The translations under genes and the position numbers were made by a program. This document shows positions 35,719 to 45,181 of a stretch of DNA of 64,000 nt, piece after piece. Position 1 is the stretch's first letter. The number at the start of each line of letters is the position of its first letter. Location of the stretch: assembly GCF_003382275.1 (NCBI RefSeq), contig NZ_QTJX01000001.1:1-64000 (forward strand), in the 5' to 3' direction. The notes beneath the pieces were generated by a model. That model did not search any database. It saw only the letters and a program-made list of their open reading frames with translations, and was not told the DNA's origin. The stretch comes from Flagellimonas nanhaiensis (GTDB taxonomy: Bacteria > Bacteroidota > Bacteroidia > Flavobacteriales > Flavobacteriaceae).

Positions 35719-38700
35719 TTAAAATGATGCCTTTACACTGAAACCATATCTTCTTGAACTCGGTCCATTGATAAAATCAAAACCAAACCCATTTCCAACT
35801 CCGGTACCTGATGTATTTGGGTCAAAATTTGCTCCCTTGGGAGTGTTAACTGCCCTAAACCATAGGTTTTGACCGGAAACGGTGAATGACAAGGCCCCAA
35901 ATGGTGTATTGTCCAAGAATTTTTGGGGTACCCTATAAGAAAGGGATGCTTCCTGTAGACGGATTGTTGTAGCATCGAATACCTGCAATTCACTAGGACC
36001 AAACAACTGGTTGCTGAACCAGAAGGTGGAGTTGTTGATCTGCAGGTTATTTGGATTTCCGGAGCTATCCACCCCTGGTAGGATATAGGTATCTTCCCTG
36101 TTGTTGGTCTCTGGAATTAAACCTCTACCCAACAATGTAGATATGGTTGAAGAGTAGATATCCCCTCCTTGGGTGTAGTTCCATTGGAAGCCCAGTGTAA
36201 AGTTTTTGTAGCTTAAGCTGTTTCGCAAATTAGCTACCCAATCTGGATTTGGATCTCCAATGATACCGTCTGTTGGGGCCTGCACGTGAAGTCCATCGGC
36301 ACCTACAACATAGTTGCCATCATCATCGGTAAGTATTCTAGTTCCAAAAAGAACTCCAAGAGGCTCCCCTTCAATGGCGGCATTACCTAAATTGTTGAAT
36401 CCGGAGTAAACAACTTGGTCTGTGTCCAGTCCTAAATCAGTAACTGTGGTCTCATAGGCGGTAAAATTCAGATTGGTGTTCCAACCGAATCCTCCTTCTT
36501 CCTTTGGTCTTAACCATTGAACACCTAAATCAATTTCTACACCCTCCGATTCGATCTCACCAATATTGGTGGCTGTAACAGTAAAACCACTTGTTGGATC
36601 CAAAGGCCTGTCAAGTATCAGATCATTGGTGTTCCTTTTATATATGGAGGCATCCAAAGTAATTCTGCTGTTCCACCATCTTGACTCGATACCCAATTCA
36701 ATTTCCTGCAATGTTTCAGGTTGTAAGTCTGGATTTCCAAGTCGAACCCCAGTAGTATTGGTCACGATGTTGGTGCCAGATGCGTCCTGTGCATCCTGCG
36801 TGTCCAAGGATAGGGTTCTTGCTATAGGATAGGCAGAGGATTCAAAGTTGGCGGAAACACCAATTCCCCCTCTTATCTTCAAGTAGTTCAAAATGTTCTC
36901 GGACCTTAACCCATCAATAGCTGCAGTTGGAATGAATGATAAACTGGCACTGGGGTAGAATTGAGAACGATTTTCCACTGCAAAATTTGATACCCAGTCA
37001 TTTCTGGCTGCCAATGTCAGGTAGACGAAATTATCGTAATCGAAATCTGTTTGAGCATAAACCCCTACTAGGTTTCTTTCTGAAAACAGTTGAATCTCAT
37101 TTTGGTTCAAGAAGTTGAAATGTCTTAATATTCCAAAAACTTGCTGTCCGTCACTGGAAACCCCATTTTGGTCAAAGACCGTTCTTCTGGAAGTGGCTCC
37201 CACATTGAAGGTTGCCCCAATCTTCTCATTTATGTCATAGTCCCCGTTCAGTACCAAGTTATGATCCCAAATGGTATTGGTGTTGTTCCAGGTTTCGTAA
37301 ACGCCACTGGCCAAACGGATATCACCACTGTTACTATTGATACCACCCTTATTTTGGGAGTTGGTATTGTTTTCACTGTAGATGTCTATACCGGCCCTAT
37401 ATATAATATTTAGATTATCATTGATATCATATTGAACCGCGGCTTGCCCAAAAACACGATTTGTGTCTTGTCTTGATTCCGCATTGGCAACGGTCCATAA
37501 CGGGTGCTGTATGGTATTGTCCTGTCTGTAGTAAACGCTACCTCCGGTAAGCGGATTCTGAAATGGAAGTCCAAGAATGTCAATACTTCTTGGAGTAAAC
37601 CAAAGGTCTCCAAAGACGGAAGACCCAGAACCTGTGGCTCCGTTACCCTGACTTAAGGCCACGGGTGGAGATACAAATTTTGTTCTGGCGAAATTAAGGG
37701 TTCCGGTTACCGTAAATTTATTACTGAGCTGAGCCCGACCACCAATGGATAAAGTATTTCTGGTTACACTGTTGTTTGGCGTGAAACCATTGTCCTTCAA
37801 ATATCCATAATTCATGTTGTAGGCTAATTTCCCATCATCCGAACCACCTCGCACATTTACTGATGTATTGGTTACTGTTCCGGTTTTAAAGAAATTTCTA
37901 ACGCTATCGTAAGGCCTCCATGCGTATCGAGCTCCCTGGAATTCAGGAAATGCCTGAGGAATACCAGTTGCTGGATTGGCGCTGGAATAAGGGTGTTCCA
38001 GTGTTCCGGCATCATCAATGGCAGCTTGATTGGCCCATCCGGCTGCACCTTCTCGACTAAAGCTTGGTCCCCAGTTACTGAAGAACCAACCGAAGGATTG
38101 ATCAAATCCGTTCCCATATTCATTTTGATAGTCGGGCAGAGAAGCAATTTCATTGAAGAAAATGGACGAATTCACCGTAATCTCGGTTTTTTTCGGTCCA
38201 ACGTTTCCAGCTGAAGCACCTTTTGTAGTGATCAAAACCACACCGTTCCTTCCTTGGGAACCATATAGGGTGGCGGCGGCCAAACCTTTTAAGACATTAA
38301 CACTTTCAATATTATTGGGGTCAAGGTCCAAGAAACGACTGGAACCGTTATTTCCGTTCACAAAATCGTTGCGATCACCTTGTCTACCTTGCGAGTTGGT
38401 GTCGGTACTAAACGGAACACCATCCACAATAAATAATGCCTGGTTACTTGAACTAAAGGTGGTTTGTCCTCGGATTATTACGTTAGTACCCGATCCAGAC
38501 AGTCCACTTTGGTTGATAATCTGTACACCAGATGCTTTACCTTGTAGAACCCTGGCCACATCACCTTCAGGACGTTGTTCTAGTTGCTCTTCGTTTACCT
38601 CGGTTACAGCATAACCCAGAGCCTGCTTTTCACGTTTTATACCCAATGCGGTAACCACGACCTCTTCCAGAGCTTGGGTATCTTCTTCCATCTGGATATT

Positions 38701-38973
38701 GATTACATTCTGAGGACCTACTGAACGTCTCTCTGCACGCTGTCCAATATATGTGTAAACCAATGTCTGCCCTTCGCTGGCGGTAATCGCATAATTACCG
38801 TCAAAATCGGACTGGGTACCGTTGGTGGTTCCTTCAACCACAATGTTAACCCCGGGAAGAGGTATTCCCGATTGGTCCACGATGGTACCCGTAATTGTTT
38901 TTTCTTGGGACCTTGCCGCCATTACGCACAATAAGGCGAAGACTAATGTCCCAAACAGTTTCTTTACTTTCAT
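35719..38973 (-). CDS. SusC/RagA-family TonB-dependent outer membrane transporter
   Basis: This outer-membrane active transporter has 1084 residues. After the signal peptide comes a carboxypeptidase-regulatory-like N-terminal extension (GTIVDQSGIPLPGVNIVVEG...DFDGNYAI). The TonB-box/plug region follows (LEEVVVTALGIKREKQALGYAV, then DVARVLQGKASGVQI and GQTTFSSSNQALFIVDGVP), and a 22-strand barrel ends in an aromatic-rich strand with final Phe (YGFSVKASF), as needed for BAM recognition. It is the first gene of SusC-SusD-lipoprotein and would be energised by ExbB/ExbD/TonB-type complexes. No glycoside hydrolase is encoded next to it. Confidence 0.94.
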   Translation of the reverse strand: MKVKKLFGTLVFALLCVMAARSQEKTITGTIVDQSGIPLPGVNIVVEGTTNGTQSDFDGNYAITASEGQTLVYTYIGQRAERRSVGPQNVINIQMEEDTQALEEVVVTALGIKREKQALGYAVTEVNEEQLEQRPEGDVARVLQGKASGVQIINQSGLSGSGTNVIIRGQTTFSSSNQALFIVDGVPFSTDTNSQGRQGDRNDFVNGNNGSSRFLDLDPNNIESVNVLKGLAAATLYGSQGRNGVVLITTKGASAGNVGPKKTEITVNSSIFFNEIASLPDYQNEYGNGFDQSFGWFFSNWGPSFSREGAAGWANQAAIDDAGTLEHPYSSANPATGIPQAFPEFQGARYAWRPYDSVRNFFKTGTVTNTSVNVRGGSDDGKLAYNMNYGYLKDNGFTPNNSVTRNTLSIGGRAQLSNKFTVTGTLNFARTKFVSPPVALSQGNGATGSGSSVFGDLWFTPRSIDILGLPFQNPLTGGSVYYRQDNTIQHPLWTVANAESRQDTNRVFGQAAVQYDINDNLNIIYRAGIDIYSENNTNSQNKGGINSNSGDIRLASGVYETWNNTNTIWDHNLVLNGDYDINEKIGATFNVGATSRRTVFDQNGVSSDGQQVFGILRHFNFLNQNEIQLFSERNLVGVYAQTDFDYDNFVYLTLAARNDWVSNFAVENRSQFYPSASLSFIPTAAIDGLRSENILNYLKIRGGIGVSANFESSAYPIARTLSLDTQDAQDASGTNIVTNTTGVRLGNPDLQPETLQEIELGIESRWWNSRITLDASIYKRNTNDLILDRPLDPTSGFTVTATNIGEIESEGVEIDLGVQWLRPKEEGGFGWNTNLNFTAYETTVTDLGLDTDQVVYSGFNNLGNAAIEGEPLGVLFGTRILTDDDGNYVVGADGLHVQAPTDGIIGDPNPDWVANLRNSLSYKNFTLGFQWNYTQGGDIYSSTISTLLGRGLIPETNNREDTYILPGVDSSGNPNNLQINNSTFWFSNQLFGPSELQVFDATTIRLQEASLSYRVPQKFLDNTPFGALSFTVSGQNLWFRAVNTPKGANFDPNTSGTGVGNGFGFDFINGPSSRRYGFSVKASF

Positions 38974-39375
38974 AGAGTTAAAAGTTTTGTTAGTAATTAA
39001 AATGAGTTAGCGCAACTGAGAAAGGTAGGCGGGAGAAGGGGTTTGATAGCTAATTCAAATAATACTCCCTAATACGAAAACAAAACTTAATGGAAAGTCT
39101 CTATTATATGGTAGTAAGGCCTCTCACCGCCTTACCTTTACAATTGCAGTAGCAAAACAAGGGCATCATGCGGCGAGAGGAGTACTTCTAAAACGGGGAG
39201 AACCTATATTCTATATATGCCCAACGGGAAGTACTCTTTTTAACAGTTTTTTATCTGATACTTCTGATTAGAATAGCAAAAATTTCCTGTTAGTCTGGAA
39301 AGAATAAAAGGAAAATGCTGTTAATCTGGGTTTTGGGATTGGGAAGCTGTGTTGATACAGCTTGAAAAGTGTAGT
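38974..39375. other. 402-base leader/intergenic region of susC with several hairpins
   Basis: No gene is visible. Three inverted repeats stand out: GTAAGGC/GCCTTAC (39114-39120 with 39129-39135), GAGTACTTC/GAAGTACTC (39180-39188 with 39228-39236, then TTTTT on the plus strand), and AAGCTGT/ACAGCTT (39344-39350 with 39357-39363) directly after the AraC stop. CCTCTC in the first loop (39120-39125) is complementary to GAGAGG (39175-39180). On the minus strand TATTATTTG, about 70 bases upstream of susC, may be its -7 element, placing the hairpins upstream of transcription start. Confidence 0.4.
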
Positions 39376-39825
39376 TTATGAGGCGTAGAGGACCAAATTT
39401 CTATAGTCGTTGGGACTTAGGCCTGCTTCTTTTTTAAAGGCACTGTAGAAACTGGCCTTGCTATTGAATCCTACTTCATACATAACGGCTTTGACACTCA
39501 TATGTGGATGGTTGAGAAGTAATTCTTGTGCCTCTCTTACCCTATAATAATTTAGTATGGAATAGAAATTTTTATTCAGATACTCATTGAGTACCTGGGA
39601 AACTTTGTATCGGTCTTGAGCTATATGGTGGGATAGGTCGTTGAGACCAATGGAATTGTCCTTAAAAAGCTTGTCCAATTCAAAGGCTCTCTCGATTTTC
39701 TGTTTTATTTCGGAAGCTTCCTGTTGGGTCAGTCCAGATTTGGCATATTTGGTCACTAAAACACCATTCTGCAAGTCTGGTTGTCCTTTATTTCCTGAAA
39801 ACCAATGTTTCAAAATTGTTCTCAT
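39376..39825 (-). CDS. Stand-alone AraC-type DNA-binding protein
   Basis: The 149-residue protein consists of little more than an AraC double helix-turn-helix: HHIAQDRYKVSQVLNEYLNKNFYSILNYYRVREAQELL near 70-105 and KAVMYEVGFNSKASFYSAFKKEAGLSPNDYRN near 115-145. The preceding KYAKSGLTQQEASEIKQKIERAF linker looks like the cytoplasmic neck of the longer flavobacterial membrane-AraC regulators, but here there is no sensor or membrane part. The frame is open upstream to a stop without another ATG, which suggests a shortened relative. It is 402 bases upstream of susC on the same strand, so it may regulate that operon. Confidence 0.85.
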   Translation of the reverse strand: MRTILKHWFSGNKGQPDLQNGVLVTKYAKSGLTQQEASEIKQKIERAFELDKLFKDNSIGLNDLSHHIAQDRYKVSQVLNEYLNKNFYSILNYYRVREAQELLLNHPHMSVKAVMYEVGFNSKASFYSAFKKEAGLSPNDYRNLVLYAS

Positions 39826-39999
39826 CAAAAGCTGTTTTGTGGAAACTATGCTTCTAGTTACTACAAAATCAATGAGTTGAAGTTTTTACCGATAAGGAAT
39901 TACGTAAATCATCTTCGGGAACATTTACTTTAGAGAGGATTTTGGTAAGGTTCTTCAACCAAAGGTTGAAAAATGTCTGTTGTATAAAACCAATACTGG

Positions 40000-41274
40000 C
40001 TAAAGGACATCAAGAACTCTTTCCAGAGCCATTCCTCTTGAACCTTTGATAAGCAAGTTTCCCTTTTTCAATGGATTTTGACCAATGTAATCTTTAAGCG
40101 CTTCAAAGGATTTAAATTTTCTAAACGGTGTTTCGGTCAAATGGAAATTCTCTCCCACTAGGAATACTTCCTGGAACTCCAATCCTTTGGCCAAATCTGC
40201 TATTCGTTGATGTTCCTGTGCGGCTTCACTTCCCAACTCAAACATATCTCCAAGGATAAGAGATTTTTCATCACCTTCCATTTCCTTGAAATTTTCCAAT
40301 GCAACCTGCATGCTAGATGGATTGGCATTGTAGGCATCCAAAACAATCTTAAAGCCACTTTGAGACATGACCTGAGATCTGTTGTTTTGAGGTTGGTATG
40401 CTTCTAGGGCAATTTTTATCTCTTCCAAAGGAACTCCAAAATATTTGCCTATAATTATGGCGGCGCAGCAATTGGTAAAATTGTACTTGCCAATAAGCTG
40501 AGTTTTGATGCTGGTCCCCTCTACTTCCAAAACCACAAACGGATTGGCTTCTATATACGTGATGTTGAAATATTGATGATTGGTTGTGCTGAACCCTATC
40601 TTTTTAACATAGGAATCCAGTTTTTGCATCTGAATGGGGTCATCGGCATTTAGAAAAACATACTTGTTGTTGGAGGTCAGGTATTCATAAAGTTCACTTT
40701 TGCCCTGAATTACTCCTTCTACACCACCAAAACCTTCTAAATGGGCTTTACCAAAATTAGTGATGTACCCAAAGTCCGGCTGTGCAATAGAACTTAAAAA
40801 TGCTATCTCTCTTTTATGGTTGGCACCCATTTCCACCACCGCTATCTCGGTTTCGGGCTTTATCGACAATAGGGTAAGGGGAACCCCGATGTGGTTGTTC
40901 AGGTTTCCTTTTGTGGCAATGGTGCTATATTTTCCGGAGAGCACGGCGTGGATAAGTTCCTTGGTAGTGGTTTTACCATTACTTCCTGTAAGTGATACGA
41001 TTTTAGCCTTGCATTGATTTCTATGGAAGGTGGATAGTTTTTGCAAGGTTTCCAATACATCATCACATAGAACGTACTTGTCGGATAATTTATAGGATTC
41101 TTCATCAATAATTGCGTAGGCCGCTCCTTTTTCCAGAGCTTCCTTTGCAAACTTGTTGCCATTGAAGTTTGGACCTTTAAGGGCGAAAAACAGACAATTT
41201 TCAGTAATCTTACGGGTGTCGGTGCAAACATCTGGATGCTGCAAAAACAACGAATGAAGTTCTTCCAAATTCAT
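40000..41274 (-). CDS. murF: UDP-N-acetylmuramoyl-tripeptide--D-alanyl-D-alanine ligase
   Basis: MurF performs the last cytoplasmic step of the UDP-MurNAc-pentapeptide precursor for peptidoglycan. The 424 residues carry the Mur-ligase P-loop SLTGSNGKTTTKELIHAVL near 95, NLNNHIGVPLTLL and EMGANHKREIAFLSSIAQPDFGYITNFGKAHLEGFG near 150-185, and the C-terminal ligand domain with DAYNANPSSM near 320. Length and motifs are normal. It lies 64 bases after the gldJ stop on the same strand, beyond gldJ's own terminator. Confidence 0.94.
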   Translation of the reverse strand: MNLEELHSLFLQHPDVCTDTRKITENCLFFALKGPNFNGNKFAKEALEKGAAYAIIDEESYKLSDKYVLCDDVLETLQKLSTFHRNQCKAKIVSLTGSNGKTTTKELIHAVLSGKYSTIATKGNLNNHIGVPLTLLSIKPETEIAVVEMGANHKREIAFLSSIAQPDFGYITNFGKAHLEGFGGVEGVIQGKSELYEYLTSNNKYVFLNADDPIQMQKLDSYVKKIGFSTTNHQYFNITYIEANPFVVLEVEGTSIKTQLIGKYNFTNCCAAIIIGKYFGVPLEEIKIALEAYQPQNNRSQVMSQSGFKIVLDAYNANPSSMQVALENFKEMEGDEKSLILGDMFELGSEAAQEHQRIADLAKGLEFQEVFLVGENFHLTETPFRKFKSFEALKDYIGQNPLKKGNLLIKGSRGMALERVLDVL

Positions 41275-41285
41275 TGGTCGAAGAT

Positions 41286-41315
41286 AAAAAAAAGCCCTGA
41301 TGTTTAAATCAGGGC
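41286..41315 (-). terminator. Terminator of gldJ
   Basis: GCCCTGAT (41294-41301) pairs with ATCAGGGC (41308-41315) around GTTTAA. On the minus strand an eight-T run follows. It lies 24 bases after the gldJ stop and before murF. Confidence 0.85.
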
Positions 41316-41338
41316 CTTTCTAATACACAACTTAAAAC

Positions 41339-42994
41339 TTATTTTGCTTTTTTATGTCGAACAGTTTTGTTCTTGGATTTTGATTTTGATCCTACTCTGG
41401 ACATTGCACATCTAAACCCGATATCGTCAGTAGCCATATATTGAGGCAGGTATCTTCTTTGTGCAGGGTCTAACCAAAATGCCCTATCTCTCCAAGAACC
41501 ACCTTTGTAAACACGCACTTCATCATTGATCAATGAGGTACGATAGTTAGAGGTGTCGTACTGTCGAAGTAGTTTTCCGGTGGAATCACGCTCTACCTTA
41601 TGTTTTGGAGAATCGTACATTTTACGGTTATCGGCTTCATCGCTGAATCTTTGGAAGAATCTTGAAGAACCAGCATCACCATCTCTATATCCTCTGTTAT
41701 CACTCTTGTCAAAATTGGTCCTTAAATAGGTTTCTTCATCCGAAACTGGAACTTCCTTGATTTCTCCTGGAAGGTTGATTGCTACAATTTTACCGTTAGG
41801 TAGGGTATCATAAACAATTTGATCTTTAAGGATCTCTACCTTGCCATCTTCACCGATAGCTTTTTTCAAGAAGATATTTCCACGATAGTAATTAAAGTCA
41901 CTGATTTCGTCATCAACAATGGGTCTGTATACATCAGCCACCCACTCACTTACATTACCGGCCATGTCATAAAGACCAAAATCGTTTGGTTTATAGGATT
42001 TTACTTCGGCAGTAATATCAGCACCATCATCAGACCATCCAGCAATACCACCGTAGTCACCTTTTCCTTGCTTAAAGTTGGCAAGTTGGTCTCCACGGCC
42101 TACACGTTGACCGTTTCGGGTATAGTCACCCTCCCAAGGATATTTTTTTCTACCTCTGTAGTTATTGTATTCTCTGGAACCGATTAGGGCCTGCGCGGCA
42201 TATTCCCATTCAGTTTCCGTTGGGAGTCTATATTCTGGCATAATTACACCACTGCTCCTTTTGGCAAATACATTGATAGAATCTCTCTTTTGTTTTCCTT
42301 GTAGGGAGTCTATTTGTCCACCATAAACAGATTCTGGATTGTTCAGGTAAGCTTCTGTACTAAAAGTCCCTTCCACTTCTCCACTAAGCACTTGATACCT
42401 TGAATCCTGAGCTAAATATCCTTCTCTTTCCAACATGGCTTGGTTTACCCTGTCGGTTCTCCACTCAGCATATTGTGAAGCCTGAATCCAGTTTACACCA
42501 ACTACCGGATACTCTGCGTAGGCAGGGTGACGAAGGTAGTTGTTGGTCATAGTTTCATTAAAGCCCAATCGGTTCCTCCATACCAATGTGTCAGGAAGTG
42601 CTCCTTTATAAATATTGGCATAGCTTGGATTTTCTGGTGGATATACGGCTTTCAGCCAGTCCAAGTACTCCAAGTACATTACATTGGTCACCTCGGTCTC
42701 ATCCATGTAGAAAGATTGTACATGTTGTTGTGTAGGGGAATTGTTCCAATCATGCATGATATCATCTTGGACTTTACCTTTGGTAAAAGTTCCACCTTCA
42801 ACAAATACGGTCCCTGGAGGAGTTTCCTGCTCCTTGAAATCTGAATTGTATTGAAATCCACCTTCTTTTGCATTTATTTTCCATCCCGTGGCTCTAGAGA
42901 CGTTCTTAGAGGAAGATGAGGAATTTTTACAACTGGTAAAACCTCCTATCACAATAGCGCAAGAAAGTACAACTTTGATAAAGTGTTTTTTCAT
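41339..42994 (-). CDS. gldJ: Gliding motility lipoprotein GldJ
   Basis: GldJ is an outer-membrane-associated lipoprotein needed for gliding and for stability of the type IX secretion machinery. The 551 residues start with a signal peptide and lipobox (IGGFTSC, Cys22). A formylglycine-generating-enzyme/sulfatase-modifying-like fold follows: TPPGTVFVEGGTFTKG, FYMDETEVTNVMYLEYLDW, YRLPTETEWEYAAQA, DMAGNVSEWVADVYR and the C-terminal VYKGGSWRDRAFW...DIGFRCAMSRV. This matches GldJ/GldK rather than a true FGE enzyme. It is divergent from porV. The usual partner porU is not present between them. Confidence 0.93.
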   Translation of the reverse strand: MKKHFIKVVLSCAIVIGGFTSCKNSSSSSKNVSRATGWKINAKEGGFQYNSDFKEQETPPGTVFVEGGTFTKGKVQDDIMHDWNNSPTQQHVQSFYMDETEVTNVMYLEYLDWLKAVYPPENPSYANIYKGALPDTLVWRNRLGFNETMTNNYLRHPAYAEYPVVGVNWIQASQYAEWRTDRVNQAMLEREGYLAQDSRYQVLSGEVEGTFSTEAYLNNPESVYGGQIDSLQGKQKRDSINVFAKRSSGVIMPEYRLPTETEWEYAAQALIGSREYNNYRGRKKYPWEGDYTRNGQRVGRGDQLANFKQGKGDYGGIAGWSDDGADITAEVKSYKPNDFGLYDMAGNVSEWVADVYRPIVDDEISDFNYYRGNIFLKKAIGEDGKVEILKDQIVYDTLPNGKIVAINLPGEIKEVPVSDEETYLRTNFDKSDNRGYRDGDAGSSRFFQRFSDEADNRKMYDSPKHKVERDSTGKLLRQYDTSNYRTSLINDEVRVYKGGSWRDRAFWLDPAQRRYLPQYMATDDIGFRCAMSRVGSKSKSKNKTVRHKKAK

Positions 42995-43385
42995 AATTTG
43001 GGCTTGAGTACTTTAAAACTCAGGGCTTTAGACCCTCAGTAACTTCAACTTGTTTTGATTTTTAAAATCCTTTGATGGCTTTAAAACGATGTTTTGGCCA
43101 TAATATTTTGTGCTTCTCAAATAAATCTGGCAAGCCCGGTACGGGCGTTGGCCATACTTTTGTAACGTACAGCATGTCAAAATAGTATGAAACACCTAAG
43201 TTTTAACTGTATGCACATTAAGTAGGTGTATACTACCCCTGTTAAATATAGGTTGGCTATTATTCTTAACGGAAGCTTAAAAAAACTATTCGGTTATTAT
43301 AAGAAATTAAGGAAATGCTCGTTTACATGTAATACGTCTAAAAGTATTTAGGCCTCAACAATGAACTAAACGCTAAAAATTAAAA
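42995..43385. other. Divergent gldJ-porV intergenic region
   Basis: This 391-base stretch holds no coding frame I can support. It contains a short GC hairpin, GCCCG-GTA-CGGGC (43134-43146), in otherwise AT-rich DNA. It presumably carries the gldJ and porV promoters; no perfect TAnnTTTG element was found near porV. Confidence 0.4.
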
Positions 43386-44531
43386 ATGAAAAAGTTACTG
43401 ATATTGGCGGTGTTGCTTGCAACGATTGCACGTTTAAGCGCACAACAAGAAAGAGTAATTACAACAGCTGTCCCATTTCTGACCATTTCCTCCGATGCTA
43501 GAGCTTCCGGTATGGGCGATATGGGTGTGGCGACTTCATTTGATGCTTTTTCCCAACAATGGAACCCTGCAAAGTTTGCCTTTGCCACACAAAAAACAGG
43601 AATTGGAGTGAGTTATACTCCGTATTTGGAGAGTATCGTCAATGATGTATCCTTATTAAATGCCAGTTTTTACAACAAAATCAATGATAGAAGCGCGTTT
43701 GCTTTTAGTTTGAGATATTTTGGCCTCGGGGAAATTGAACTTCGACAAACAATTAGTGATCCTGCCACTTTGGTCAAACCAAACGAATTTGCCATAGATG
43801 GATCATATTCCCTAAAGTTGAGCCAAACCTTTTCCATGGCTGTTGGGGGAAGATTTATCAGTTCCAATCTAAGATTTCAGGATGGAGCACAGGATTCTCA
43901 GGCTGCCAATGCTTTTGCAGTTGATATAGCTGGATTTTTCCGTTCTAGAGAAATTGCATACAATAGTTTTGATGGAAGATGGAGAGCAGGCTTTAATATT
44001 TCAAATCTTGGAGGGTCCCTGCAATACGATGAGGGAGGTCAGCAGAATTTTTTACCTACTAACCTAAAGTTTGGGGCCGGGTTCGATTTTATTTTCGATC
44101 AAGATAATGTCTTGGGACTTCATACTGAGTTCAATAAACTTTTGGTGCCTACTCCACGTGATTTTACAGGAGATGGACTTATTACTCCTGAGGATAACGA
44201 TGAATATCAGAACATTTCCTTTTTTAATGGTGTTTTTGAATCCTTCGGAGATGCTCCGGATGGATTTAGCGAAGAGTTGAAGGAAATAACGTGGGCCTTA
44301 GGCGCAGAGTATAAGTTTCGTGAAGCCTTTATGCTTCGCGGAGGGTATTTCAATGAAAGCGAAGACAAAGGGGCAAGACAGTTTTTTACCATGGGTGCAG
44401 GATTCAAGTTTAAGGCTGCTCAAATAGATTTGTCTTACCTGTTTTCGACTTCGCAGGTCAGAAACCCGCTTGAAAACACCCTTAGGTTTTCCCTTACCTT
44501 TAATTTGGGGGAAGAATACCTAAACGATTAG
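43386..44531 (+). CDS. porV: Type IX secretion outer membrane protein PorV (LptO)
   Basis: PorV is a FadL-like outer-membrane barrel that shuttles type IX cargo from the SprA translocon to the PorU sortase. The 381 residues have a signal peptide (LLILAVLLATIARLSAQ). The diagnostic N-terminus TAVPFLTISSDARASGMGDMGVATSFDAFSQQWNPAKFAF follows, then a 14-strand-type barrel with a DxDGxxxPEDNDEYQ-like loop (FTGDGLITPEDNDEY) and a C-terminal LRFSLTFNLG. With GldJ it shows that the organism has T9SS and probably gliding ability. A hairpin terminator follows. Confidence 0.92.
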   Translation: MKKLLILAVLLATIARLSAQQERVITTAVPFLTISSDARASGMGDMGVATSFDAFSQQWNPAKFAFATQKTGIGVSYTPYLESIVNDVSLLNASFYNKINDRSAFAFSLRYFGLGEIELRQTISDPATLVKPNEFAIDGSYSLKLSQTFSMAVGGRFISSNLRFQDGAQDSQAANAFAVDIAGFFRSREIAYNSFDGRWRAGFNISNLGGSLQYDEGGQQNFLPTNLKFGAGFDFIFDQDNVLGLHTEFNKLLVPTPRDFTGDGLITPEDNDEYQNISFFNGVFESFGDAPDGFSEELKEITWALGAEYKFREAFMLRGGYFNESEDKGARQFFTMGAGFKFKAAQIDLSYLFSTSQVRNPLENTLRFSLTFNLGEEYLND

Positions 44532-44553
44532 AAACAAAATCAATATTCGTAAT

Positions 44554-44578
44554 AAACCTGTCCTTGGACAGGTTTTCT
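44554..44578 (+). terminator. Terminator of porV
   Basis: AAACCTGTCC (44554-44563) and GGACAGGTTT (44566-44575) form a near-perfect palindrome followed by TCTTATTTT. It lies 23 bases after the porV stop. Confidence 0.75.
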
Positions 44579-44608
44579 TATTTTAGCACATACCTGATAG
44601 GTTGAATC

Positions 44609-45100
44609 ATGAAGAAAACACAGATCAGTTTTGAACTTTCCATCTTTGAAACTCCCGAAGAGCTATCACAAAACGATCAAAAATTGTTAAGTGAGGCAGA
44701 AACCGCCAGAGATAATGCATATTCACCGTATTCAAATTTTCAGGTTGGTGCGGCCGTACTCTTAGAAAATGGGGAGATAGTACATGGTAACAATCAAGAG
44801 AATGCATCCTATCCCTCCGGGCTTTGTGCGGAGCGTGTTGCAGTCTTCTACGCTGGGGCAAAATTCCCTGGGGTTCCCATCAAGGCAATTGCTATAAGTG
44901 CTTCTTCCAAAAAAGATGTCACAAAGACTCCCGCTGCACCTTGCGGCAATTGTAGACAAGCAATTATTGAATACGAGCAAAAGCAAAAAAGTCCTATTCC
45001 CATACTATTTCGGGGGAAGGTAGGGCCTATATATAAATGTGCTTCCATGGCAGATATTTTGCCCTTGGCATTCAGTAGCTCATTTTTGGGTGATTCTTAG
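44609..45100 (+). CDS. cdd: Cytidine deaminase
   Basis: This pyrimidine salvage enzyme converts cytidine and deoxycytidine to uridine and deoxyuridine. In 163 residues the zinc-site motifs are plain: NNQENASYPSGLCAERVAVFYA, with the Cys-Ala-Glu signature near 70, and PCGNCRQ near 115. N-terminal SPYSNFQVGAAVLLENG is the substrate-binding strand. The protein is somewhat longer at its N-terminus than the tetrameric CDAs of about 130 residues, as in other Bacteroidota. It is followed by pdhA. Confidence 0.94.
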   Translation: MKKTQISFELSIFETPEELSQNDQKLLSEAETARDNAYSPYSNFQVGAAVLLENGEIVHGNNQENASYPSGLCAERVAVFYAGAKFPGVPIKAIAISASSKKDVTKTPAAPCGNCRQAIIEYEQKQKSPIPILFRGKVGPIYKCASMADILPLAFSSSFLGDS

Positions 45101-45131
45101 ACCAATTCTTTTCCCAAAACAGATATATATG

Positions 45132-45139
45132 TATTTTTG
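45132..45139 (+). promoter_or_regulatory. -7 promoter element of pdhA
   Basis: TATTTTTG is an exact TAnnTTTG match 43 bases before the ATG at 45182. It overlaps the TTG-type frame start at 45137, which argues for the downstream start of pdhA. Confidence 0.5.
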
Positions 45140-45181
45140 CTCTTCCCTATTAGAGGGCATTTTCACATAATATTACCGTTG

